Assembly (NCBI GenBank): GCA_963795835.1 | Contig: CAWCJC010000006.1 | Coordinates: 124,001-188,000 of the forward strand | Source: JALYXI01 sp963795835 | GTDB taxonomy: Bacteria; Acidobacteriota; Terriglobia; Bryobacterales; Bryobacteraceae | Length of the DNA: 64,000 bases | Direction: 5' to 3' | In this document: positions 16,958 through 24,911 of the stretch, piece by piece | Layout: the number at the start of each line of letters is the position of its first letter | How positions within the stretch are numbered: position 1 is the first letter of the stretch | The notes under the pieces: model-generated | Seen by the model: only the letters and a program-made list of their open reading frames with translations | The model's database searches: none | Told to the model about the DNA's origin: nothing | Program-made: the position numbers and the translations under genes

Positions 16958-18694
16958 ATGATCTACGCCATGCCTATTCGTTTCGACCTATACGGAGAAC
17001 CGTCGGGTCAACGACTGTTCTTCGTAATTCACGGGATGGAACATACCGCGGCCGATATGTACCATTTGCGAGAGACGATTTTAGGTAGCTTTCCCTCGGA
17101 CGCCCTCCTATTAGTGACATATCCAGCGAGCCGCTGGAGCAACCTGGATCCCATTGATTTGGTGAAACAGTGCGTAGCGCGCATCGAGCTCCAAATCAAT
17201 TCCCATGCTAAGGGTGGCTATGATGAGGTAATTTTAGTGGGCCACAGCCTGGGCGCGCTGTTTGCAAGGAAGGTCTGCATGCTCGCGCATGGGATCTGCT
17301 CCGATTATGCAAGTGACTCCAATTTCCAACCGGAGCGGCGGCTTTGGGCCAACAGTGTTAGCAGGTTGGTTCTCCTTGCTGGAATGAGCCGGGGGTGGCG
17401 CCTGCGGCCCCGAAATCCTTTTACTCCCCGTGTCCGATGGTTGGCGCGCGGTATCCAATACGCTTGTGCCCGGATTTTTGGCTTTGGACGATTGGTTCGC
17501 GCAACCCATCGCGGATCGCCCTTTATAGTGAATTTGCGTTTGGATTGGCTCTCGCTCATCAACCGTGACTACCCTGACCGGGTTCCGCCGGAAGTCGTTG
17601 TTCAGATAGCGGGCATGCACGACACGGTGGTCCACCGCGGAGACCACATAGACCTCCAGGCCGGTAGAAACTTTAAGTACTACGAAGTGAGAGCAACGTC
17701 GCACGATGGCATGATTCGTTTCGATGACTCCGAAGTTGGCCAGGAGCGCAGGAAATTGTTCCTCTATGCGTTGCAAACGCCGGCAGGGGATTTCAAGGGT
17801 GGTCTGATCCCACAAATCGAGCCGCCCGACGAGGTCGTGAGCAATATCGTTCTTACCACGCACGGCATTCGCGATTACGGAAAGTGGCAACAGGACCTCA
17901 GTGATGATATCGCCGCAGAAGCAAAAAAGCGCGGTCTCTTTGTTAGCACTTCCATCTCGAACTATGGCTATTTGCCCCTCATCCCCTTTCTGTTTGGATG
18001 GGGCAGATCCGTACACACGGAACGCCTGATGGATCGCTATGCGGAATTGCGCGCGAGACATCCGAGAGCAAAATGCTCATTCGTGGGTCACAGTAATGGG
18101 ACGTATCTGCTGGCTTCCGCGCTTAGACGCTATCAAGCCTGCAAATTCGACCGAGTCGTCTTTATGGGGAGCATCGTTCAGCGGAATTTCCCGTGGCTCA
18201 AAGAGTTCAGGCTTCGTGTTCGGAAAGTCCGGAACTATGTTGCCTCTTCCGATGCTATTGTGGCGGTGTTTCCCAGCCTGTTTGAGATGATTCGAATAGC
18301 ACCGAATCGGGACCTCGGAAGCGCGGGCCATACCGGCTTCACGCAGTTGGACGACAACGTGCGAAATGTGAGTTACATTCAGGGCGGCCATAGCGCGGCA
18401 CTGGCAAGGCAACACCGGGAATCCCTCGTCAGCTACTTGTTGTCCTCCGAGGACAAGGAAGACTCCGTTCCGCAGAAAGTGATCGATAAGCAAAATGGCT
18501 TTGTTGTTCTGGCGAATCGAGCTTGCGTATTGATCTGGACTTTGCTGCTGGCCTGGATCTACATATCGTTCGTACTCGCGCTCCGGGTCAATCTCTGGCT
18601 GGTACAAAGTTACCCATGGTTAAACGGGTTGCCGTATTGGTCTCTTTCTGCAGGGCTGTTAATCGTTTACGGGTTTGTTCTTTTTCGTTTGTAG
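16958..18694 (+). CDS. double alpha/beta hydrolase with C-terminal membrane anchor
   Basis: Two alpha/beta-hydrolase-like domains follow each other in one chain of about 578 residues. The first has an HGM oxyanion-type motif and the nucleophile elbow GHSLG near residue 95, plus a possible late histidine in TSHDGM. The second starts at TTHGIRDYGKW (about 305) and has GHSNG near 375, with a GGHSAAL histidine near 487. Two hydrophobic helices (about 525-578) end the protein, so it is probably membrane-anchored. Substrate unknown; lipase/esterase activity is inference. The start is uncertain: ATG 16958 is chosen, GTG 16925 and ATG 16970 are alternatives. Neighbours give no functional hint. Confidence 0.75.
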   Translation: MIYAMPIRFDLYGEPSGQRLFFVIHGMEHTAADMYHLRETILGSFPSDALLLVTYPASRWSNLDPIDLVKQCVARIELQINSHAKGGYDEVILVGHSLGALFARKVCMLAHGICSDYASDSNFQPERRLWANSVSRLVLLAGMSRGWRLRPRNPFTPRVRWLARGIQYACARIFGFGRLVRATHRGSPFIVNLRLDWLSLINRDYPDRVPPEVVVQIAGMHDTVVHRGDHIDLQAGRNFKYYEVRATSHDGMIRFDDSEVGQERRKLFLYALQTPAGDFKGGLIPQIEPPDEVVSNIVLTTHGIRDYGKWQQDLSDDIAAEAKKRGLFVSTSISNYGYLPLIPFLFGWGRSVHTERLMDRYAELRARHPRAKCSFVGHSNGTYLLASALRRYQACKFDRVVFMGSIVQRNFPWLKEFRLRVRKVRNYVASSDAIVAVFPSLFEMIRIAPNRDLGSAGHTGFTQLDDNVRNVSYIQGGHSAALARQHRESLVSYLLSSEDKEDSVPQKVIDKQNGFVVLANRACVLIWTLLLAWIYISFVLALRVNLWLVQSYPWLNGLPYWSLSAGLLIVYGFVLFRL

Positions 18695-18839
18695 CAGTCT
18701 TTTTCTTCTTTCCTGCGTACTTCTTCTCTGCGAAATTCGCAGTACGGTTCTAACCTCTTCACTCTGCAAACTTCCAGCATCCGTACTGCTGAGTTGGGCG
18801 CCAGGCCACAGTGGTTTGGGAACTGCTGCTCGCACGAGC

Positions 18840-19643
18840 ATGAACTCAACTCCGAACAGAAAATTTGCGGTGGTTACAGGAGCATCGAGCGGCATTGGGC
18901 TTGAACTCGCCCGTCAATTTGCCAGTCACGATTTCGATCTTCTGATTTGCGCGGAAAGCGGGCGCATTGAAGAAGCGGCACAGGGCCTACAAGACAACGC
19001 AGCGCAAGTGCAAACAATACAGGCAGACTTGGCGAGCTTTGAGGGCGTGGAAGCTCTTTACAACGCCATTCGCGCCACAGGGCGGCCGGTCGACGCGCTT
19101 GCGATCAATGCCGGCGTGGGTGTCAGCGGCGATTTCGTCCGCGCGACGGAACTGAAGGACGAGCTGAACTTAATCAACCTCAACGTGATTGCGCCGGTGC
19201 ATCTTTCCAAGCTCGTTCTGAAGGACATGTTGCAAGCGGGTGGCGGGCGCATTTTGTTTACGTCGTCCATCGCGGGAACAATGCCCACGCCTTTCTATGC
19301 AATCTACGGCGCGTCGAAGGCGTTTCTCACTTCCTTCGCCCAGGCGATACGGAATGAAATCAAAGACACCGGCGTTTCGATCACTATTTTGATGCCCGGG
19401 GCTACGGAAACCGACTTCTTCGACCGCGCAGGGATGAAGGATACGAAGTTGGGCGCCAGCGAAAAGGACAATCCGGCAGACGTGGCTCGGCAAGGTTTCG
19501 AAGCGCTGATGGCGGGGGACGATCACGTGGTTGCCGGTTCCTTCAAGAACAAACTCCAGGCTGCGGCAGGTCATCTGATGCCGGACACCACGATGGCGGA
19601 AATGCATCGGAAGCAGTCCGAGCCGGGGTCGGCCAGTAAGTAG
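18840..19643 (+). CDS. short-chain dehydrogenase/reductase
   Basis: A 267-residue NAD(P)-dependent oxidoreductase of the classical SDR family, with the cofactor motif GASSGIG (residues 16-22), NAG in INAGVG and the catalytic YGASK. The ATG at 18840 is chosen; an in-frame extension to 18675 would add a hydrophobic, non-family N-terminus. Substrate not predictable. The preceding 145 bases hold no gene and no clear signal that I can see. Confidence 0.9.
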   Translation: MNSTPNRKFAVVTGASSGIGLELARQFASHDFDLLICAESGRIEEAAQGLQDNAAQVQTIQADLASFEGVEALYNAIRATGRPVDALAINAGVGVSGDFVRATELKDELNLINLNVIAPVHLSKLVLKDMLQAGGGRILFTSSIAGTMPTPFYAIYGASKAFLTSFAQAIRNEIKDTGVSITILMPGATETDFFDRAGMKDTKLGASEKDNPADVARQGFEALMAGDDHVVAGSFKNKLQAAAGHLMPDTTMAEMHRKQSEPGSASK

Positions 19644-19737
19644 CAGCGGTCGCCATTCAACGCTGCTCCCGCAGAAAAAGCACAAAATTACAAGATTTTT
19701 GTGGAACGATTGGGCGTTAGCTGTCACTATCATTCCG

Positions 19738-21732
19738 ATGCCCACAAATCGTGCGTTGTGCGTTCTCTTTCTTTCCGCGGTGGCCTTGACAGGAGCGCCG
19801 GCTTTGGAAGTTTCCCGCCTTTTCTACGCTGCCATACGCAACGACAATGTCGAAGAGATCCGCAAACTGCTACCCGACGTTCGGGTAACGGATAAGTATT
19901 CCAACACTCCGCTGATGTATTCGGCCGCGGTGGGCAGTCTGGAGTCGATGAAATTGTTGGTGGAGGCCGGCGCGGACGTAAATGCGCGGAATGCTTTTGA
20001 CGTAACGCCACTGCTAATGTGCGCAGCCGATGAGGCCAAGGTGCGCTACTTGCTGTCGAAGGGAGCGGATGCGAATGCACGGTCAAAGCAAGGCCGGACA
20101 GCTTTGCTGATTGCGGCAGGCACCGAAGGCAATAGCGGCGTTTTGCGGATGCTGTTTGCCGCGGGCGCTGACTTGGCAAAGGCGGATGCCTCACCGATTG
20201 ACACACCGGTGACCGCGGCCGCTGGCGCAAACGACAACGCCAGCTTCCAGCTCCTCATGGAGCACGGCGCTAAAGTTCAGGGACCGGCTGGAGGGTTTGC
20301 GCTGGTCACCGCGGCCGGGAACGGCAACCTTGAAATCATGAACCGGCTGCTCAAGGCTGGGGTTCCGGCGGATCAGCCGACGCCGCCGGTGCTTGTTCCG
20401 CCAGTGAAAAATGGAAACATTGCGTTGGGGTTGCTGACACCGCTCATCTCCGGCGCGTCCACGGCAGGCCCAGACGCGATCAAGCTGCTTTTAGAGAAGG
20501 GCGCGAACGTGAATCGGCAGGATGTGCGAGGGATGACTCCGCTGATGTTGTCGATCGGAAACGATCATCCGGATATTCGGGTGGTGAACCTGCTGCTGGA
20601 ACATGGGGCAGATGTGAAATTGAAGTCCAAAGCCGGGGAGACGGCCCTGGATTGGGCTCGGAAGTTCAATCATCCTCAGGTCTTGGCAGCGCTGCACCTG
20701 ACGGCCGCACCGGCAGAAGTGGTCCTGAATCCAAAAGCCATCCCCGCGCGGGACGCGGTCCAAAAAAGCGCGGACCTTTTACAGCGAACCAGCGCGACCT
20801 TCTTTAAGGAAGGGGGCTGCGCTTCCTGCCACTCGCACAATCTGATCTCCATGGCGCTTCAGAAAGCTGGGCAGGTTGGCGCATGGACCGGTGAACCTCA
20901 GGCCATCGCAGCGCGGCGCGAGCAGACCAGGCTTTCCTGGTCGGCTCAGCAGCAAACATTGCCTTTGCGCATGGACGCTCCCGGCGGACACGACATGGTG
21001 GCCTACGCAGTCTTACAGCTTGCGGCGGACGAGGCACCGGCCGACGCCACAACGGATGCGATGATCCACAACATCGCGGCGCAGCAACAGTTGGATGGAA
21101 GCTGGCGCAGAGGCGGGATTGTGCGGCCACCGATGGCGGAAAGTAATGTGACTTATACGGCGCTGGCGATTCGATGTTTGGCTGTCTACGGTCCGGCGGG
21201 GCGGAAGGCGGAGATGACATCGCGGATTGCACGGGCTGCGGCGTGGCTTCGTCAGGCGGACGCAACAACGGCAGAAGAGCGCAACATGCAAGTTCTTGGT
21301 TTGGCTTGGAGCGGTGCAAGCCAGGAAGTGTTGCAGCCGCTGGTGAAGAAAGTTCTTGCTTTGCAGCGCAAAGATGGCGGATGGGCCCAGACTCAATACC
21401 TTCCGAGCGACGCGTATGCGACGGGGCAGACGCTAGCGGCGTTTCAAGAAGCGGGGGTTACCAGTAACGACTTGGCGTACCGAAGGGGAGTGGACTTTCT
21501 CTTGCGAACACAGCGCCCGGATGGCTCCTGGCATGTGGCGAGCCGGTCACCCAAGTTTCAGCCGTACTTTCAGAGCGGCTTTCCTTACGATCACGACCAG
21601 TGGATATCAATGGCGGCAACAGCCTGGGCCACGATGGGCCTGGCGAATGCCTCCTCGAGCAAAGCAGATGGGCGGATAATGCTAATGCCGATTCCTTATG
21701 CTCGAGTTTTTTCAGAAGCTGTTTTCGACTGA
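19738..21732 (+). CDS. exported ankyrin-repeat protein with CxxCH motif and terpene-cyclase-like repeats
   Basis: From the ATG at 19738 the 664-residue protein begins with a signal peptide (ALCVLFLSAVALTGAPA), so it is likely periplasmic. Residues about 25-320 are ankyrin repeats (NTPLMYSAAVG, GADVNARNAFDVTPLLM and similar). A single CASCH motif near residue 363 could hold a c-type heme. The C-terminal 300 residues contain repeats of the prenyltransferase/squalene-cyclase type (LDGSWRRGG, QRKDGGWAQ, PDGSWHV), suggesting an alpha/alpha toroid. No DXDD motif of a true squalene-hopene cyclase is seen, so catalysis of cyclisation is doubtful. Its end overlaps the start of the following sensor kinase by 35 bases. 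Confidence 0.82.
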   Translation: MPTNRALCVLFLSAVALTGAPALEVSRLFYAAIRNDNVEEIRKLLPDVRVTDKYSNTPLMYSAAVGSLESMKLLVEAGADVNARNAFDVTPLLMCAADEAKVRYLLSKGADANARSKQGRTALLIAAGTEGNSGVLRMLFAAGADLAKADASPIDTPVTAAAGANDNASFQLLMEHGAKVQGPAGGFALVTAAGNGNLEIMNRLLKAGVPADQPTPPVLVPPVKNGNIALGLLTPLISGASTAGPDAIKLLLEKGANVNRQDVRGMTPLMLSIGNDHPDIRVVNLLLEHGADVKLKSKAGETALDWARKFNHPQVLAALHLTAAPAEVVLNPKAIPARDAVQKSADLLQRTSATFFKEGGCASCHSHNLISMALQKAGQVGAWTGEPQAIAARREQTRLSWSAQQQTLPLRMDAPGGHDMVAYAVLQLAADEAPADATTDAMIHNIAAQQQLDGSWRRGGIVRPPMAESNVTYTALAIRCLAVYGPAGRKAEMTSRIARAAAWLRQADATTAEERNMQVLGLAWSGASQEVLQPLVKKVLALQRKDGGWAQTQYLPSDAYATGQTLAAFQEAGVTSNDLAYRRGVDFLLRTQRPDGSWHVASRSPKFQPYFQSGFPYDHDQWISMAATAWATMGLANASSSKADGRIMLMPIPYARVFSEAVFD

Positions 21733-23293
21733 CTTTATGCCCCATGTTTACTGCCTTCGCTTGCCGGCAGTAATCTGGCTTCACGTGATTTCCGATGGAG
21801 TGATAGCGGCTTCTTACTTCCTCATTCCGGCGGCACTCATCCTGTTGACGCAGCGGCGTAAGGATCTGGCATTTTCCTGGATGTTTGCGCTGTTCGGGTT
21901 ATTCATATTGGCTTGCGGAAGCACGCATGTAATGTCGATTTATACGCTTTGGCATCCGGTGTACCGCTTTGACGGCTTAGTAAAAGCGGTCACGGCAATG
22001 GCGTCTCTGCCAACGGCATTTCTTCTCTTTCAATTGCTGCCCAAAGCCGTGGCGCTGCCGAGTCCCGCGCAGTACCGAAAGCTTGTGGAAGAACTGGAAC
22101 AACGCGTAGCGGACCGAACGGCGCAACTTTCCGCAAGCGAAGCGCGTTTCCGCGCCGCTGTAGAGGGCGTCAGCGATATGATCTGGACCAACTCGCCCGA
22201 TGGACGCATGAAGGGCGAACAGCGCAATTGGGGCATTTTCACCGGGCAAACACAGGAAGAGTATCTGGATTTCGGTTGGGCAAATGCCGTCCATCCCGCC
22301 GACGCCCAACCGACGATCGATGCCTGGCAGCGAGCCGTCACCGACCGGCGCCGGTTTATCTTTGAACACCGGGTGAGGCGCAATGATGGGGTTTATCGCC
22401 TTTTCTCGGTTCGCGCGGTTCCCGTGCTGGATGACACGGGCGAGATTCGCGAGTGGGTAGGGGTGCATTCGGATATCACGGACGAGCGAGAGATTCAGGA
22501 GGATCTCCGGCGCGCGAAGGTCGCGGCGGAAGCGGCAAGCCGTGCGAAGAGTACCTTTCTGGCGAGCATGAGCCACGAACTGCGCACGCCGCTCAACGCA
22601 ATTCTGGGTTATAGCGAAATCTTGGAAGAAGAGGCGCAGGAGGTTGGCGCCTCCACTATGGTGGAGGACCTGAAAAGGATTCACGGCGCTGGGCAACATC
22701 TGCTTTCCCTGGTGGACGATGTGCTGGATTTGAGCAATATCGAGTCGGGGCGGATTGAAATCGGGGTGGCGTTTTTTCCGGTCGAACAACTGGTCCGCGG
22801 GGTGGCCGACCAAGCGCGCGCGGCTATTGAAAAGCAGGGCAATGTATTTACGGTGCGGACAGTCGGCAAGTTGGGAAACATGAATTCTGACGCGGGGAGA
22901 CTGCGGCAGTGTCTTGCAAATCTGTTATCGAACGCGGCCAAGTTTACCCATCACGGGCGCGTGGAGTTGGACGTCCAGGAGAAAGACGAGGAAACGCTGT
23001 TGTTCAAGGTGTCAGATACGGGGATTGGGATTGACCCCGCAAGTTTGGCGATGCTGTTCGAACCATTTACCCAGAATGACTCGTCCTACGCGAGGCGGTT
23101 TGGGGGGACAGGACTCGGCTTGGCATTAACCCGAAGGCTGGTCCGCATGCTGGGGGGCGAAGTCAGCGTGATCACGGCTCCGGGCACAGGGTCGCTGTTC
23201 ACACTGGAAGTGCCGCGGAATTATGCGAAAGCGAATAACGATTCTGGCGTGCGACCGAGTGACGCGTTTATCGACGGGAATGCTGCCGGATAG
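21698..23293 (+). CDS. ethylene-receptor-like hybrid-free sensor histidine kinase (ETR-type N-terminus, PAS, HisKA, HATPase)
   Basis: A 531-residue membrane sensor kinase. The N-terminal three-helix domain (about 20-120) resembles the plant ETR1 ethylene-binding domain: an aspartate in HVISDGVIAASYFLIP, and the copper-ligand pair Cys and His in ACGSTHVMSIYTLWHP (CxxxH spacing as in ETR1 CGATH). A PAS domain follows (about 145-270), then HisKA with the phospho-accepting His in SMSHELRTPLN and a HATPase with N (NLLSNAAKF), G1 (DTGIGID) and G2 (GGTGLGLAL) boxes. There is no receiver domain and no adjacent response regulator. The start MLEFFQKLFSTDFMPH matches related bacterial proteins and lies inside the upstream gene, implying coupled translation. 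Confidence 0.85.
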   Translation: MLEFFQKLFSTDFMPHVYCLRLPAVIWLHVISDGVIAASYFLIPAALILLTQRRKDLAFSWMFALFGLFILACGSTHVMSIYTLWHPVYRFDGLVKAVTAMASLPTAFLLFQLLPKAVALPSPAQYRKLVEELEQRVADRTAQLSASEARFRAAVEGVSDMIWTNSPDGRMKGEQRNWGIFTGQTQEEYLDFGWANAVHPADAQPTIDAWQRAVTDRRRFIFEHRVRRNDGVYRLFSVRAVPVLDDTGEIREWVGVHSDITDEREIQEDLRRAKVAAEAASRAKSTFLASMSHELRTPLNAILGYSEILEEEAQEVGASTMVEDLKRIHGAGQHLLSLVDDVLDLSNIESGRIEIGVAFFPVEQLVRGVADQARAAIEKQGNVFTVRTVGKLGNMNSDAGRLRQCLANLLSNAAKFTHHGRVELDVQEKDEETLLFKVSDTGIGIDPASLAMLFEPFTQNDSSYARRFGGTGLGLALTRRLVRMLGGEVSVITAPGTGSLFTLEVPRNYAKANNDSGVRPSDAFIDGNAAG

Positions 23294-23370
23294 CCAGCAT
23301 CGCCACCTCCACTGCTTACCGCCTAGTATAGAATCGTGCGCATGAAATCTCGCAACAGGACAGGGAAACC

Positions 23371-24798
23371 ATGATCGATCGACGGCAATTTCTGCAATCG
23401 GCAGCGACGCTATCGGGTGCAGCCGCGCAGGCGCAGACTTCGCAGCCGCAAACAGGGCATGAAGCCGCTCCACCTGTTCGTAAGGCAAAACAGAATGTCA
23501 TCTGGATGTTCGCGGACCAGTTGAGGGCGCAGTCTCTTTCCTACAATGGCGATCCGAACGCGCGAACGCCGAATCTGGCGCGGGCGCAGGTGAACGGACT
23601 TACGTTCGGGGGAAATGTGTCGGGGTTTCCGTTGTGCTGTCCGTTTCGCGGATCGTTGTTGACCAGCCGTTATCCGCATCAGTGTGTGCCGGGGCACGAA
23701 TATCCCCTCCCGGTGGGGCAGAAGACCGTCGCGGACGTAATGGGAGACAACGGGTATAAGACGGCCTGGTTCGGAAAGTGGCATCTGGGCGGGTGGCATG
23801 AGAAGGACGGCCGGGCTGCATTCTTTATTACCGACCCGGCACGGCGCGGAGGGTTTCAGACTTTTGCTGGTTACGAAAACAACAATAGCCAGTGGGATTG
23901 CTGGGTGCATGGCGGTGCCGGAAAAGACGCGTTTCACTACCGGCTGCCGGGCTATGAGACGGATGAGCTGACGAACCTGCTCATCAAGTACATCAAGGAG
24001 CGGGCGGCGGATCAGAACCCTTTCTTCGCGGTGATGAGTTGCCAGCCGCCTCACGATCCGTATGTTGCGCCGGAGCGGTTCATGGCCAATTACAATCCGG
24101 AAAAGCTGGAGATGCGAGCGAATGTGGCCCATTCCGCTTCTATCAAGGCAGACGCGCGGGTGGAACTCGCCGGGTATTACGCCATGATCGAGAACTTCGA
24201 TTGGAACTATGGCCGCGTAATGCAGGCGCTAGAGGAAAGCGGACTTTTGTTCGATACGCAGGTGATGTTCTTTTCCGACCACGGGGACATGCACGGATCG
24301 CAGGGAATGTTCCGGAAGACTTGCCCTTACGAGGAATCGATCCGGGTGCCGTTTACAATTTCGGGCGGGGTGCCGCGGAGCGGTGGATTAGGGACCCGGC
24401 CCGTGGTATCGAACCATGTAGACATCGCGCCGACCACGTTGGGGTTGTGTGGGATTCAAAAGCCGGATTGGATGTTAGGCCACGACCTCTCGCACTTCCG
24501 GACCCAAGCACCTGGAGGAGGATCTGTGCCGGACTCGGCTTACTTGCAGAACGTGGTTCCCACCGGTCATCCGAACAGCATTAATACGCCGTATCGCGGG
24601 GTGGTAACGAAGGATGGGTGGAAGTACTTGTGCTTTGAGAACCGGTCGTGGCTGCAGTTCAATCTGAACGACGATCCGTATGAGCAGGCGAATTTGGCGC
24701 AGAACAATAAGTATCGGGCGGAGCGGAAGAAGCTAACCGAGCGGCTGAAACAGTGGGTGGCGGATACGGGCGACAAGTTTGCGGTACCGGCGGATTGA
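23371..24798 (+). CDS. Tat-exported sulfatase
   Basis: A 475-residue arylsulfatase-type enzyme cleaving sulfate esters. It opens with a Tat-like signal (DRRQFLQSAATLSG). The formylglycine site is CCPFR in FPLCCPFRGSLLTSR, where the first cysteine is the expected modified residue of the CxPxR pattern. Metal ligands appear in FADQLRAQ and FFSDHGDMHG. It would need a formylglycine-generating enzyme encoded elsewhere. The next gene is an Oar-like outer-membrane receptor, which could deliver sulfated substrates; that pairing is inference. Confidence 0.92.
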   Translation: MIDRRQFLQSAATLSGAAAQAQTSQPQTGHEAAPPVRKAKQNVIWMFADQLRAQSLSYNGDPNARTPNLARAQVNGLTFGGNVSGFPLCCPFRGSLLTSRYPHQCVPGHEYPLPVGQKTVADVMGDNGYKTAWFGKWHLGGWHEKDGRAAFFITDPARRGGFQTFAGYENNNSQWDCWVHGGAGKDAFHYRLPGYETDELTNLLIKYIKERAADQNPFFAVMSCQPPHDPYVAPERFMANYNPEKLEMRANVAHSASIKADARVELAGYYAMIENFDWNYGRVMQALEESGLLFDTQVMFFSDHGDMHGSQGMFRKTCPYEESIRVPFTISGGVPRSGGLGTRPVVSNHVDIAPTTLGLCGIQKPDWMLGHDLSHFRTQAPGGGSVPDSAYLQNVVPTGHPNSINTPYRGVVTKDGWKYLCFENRSWLQFNLNDDPYEQANLAQNNKYRAERKKLTERLKQWVADTGDKFAVPAD

Positions 24799-24911
24799 GA
24801 AGCGCCAAACTACTTGGCGTGAGCGCAGCGTCCTGCAAATGAAGTCAGTTAAATACTAATTTCATAAATCCGAAACAGTTTGCTGGTTACAATCAGTACA
24901 TTCTCGCACCG
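24799..24911 (+). promoter_or_regulatory. intergenic region before TonB receptor gene
   Basis: A small hairpin, CGCCAA (24803-24808) with TTGGCG (24814-24819), follows the sulfatase stop but has no T-run. A possible -10 box TACAAT lies at 24888-24893, 18 bases before the receptor ATG, without a clear -35 box. Support is weak. Confidence 0.3.

Noticed and set aside
24803..24819. Hairpin after the sulfatase gene as a terminator
   Set aside because: Only six base pairs and no T-run; too weak to call.
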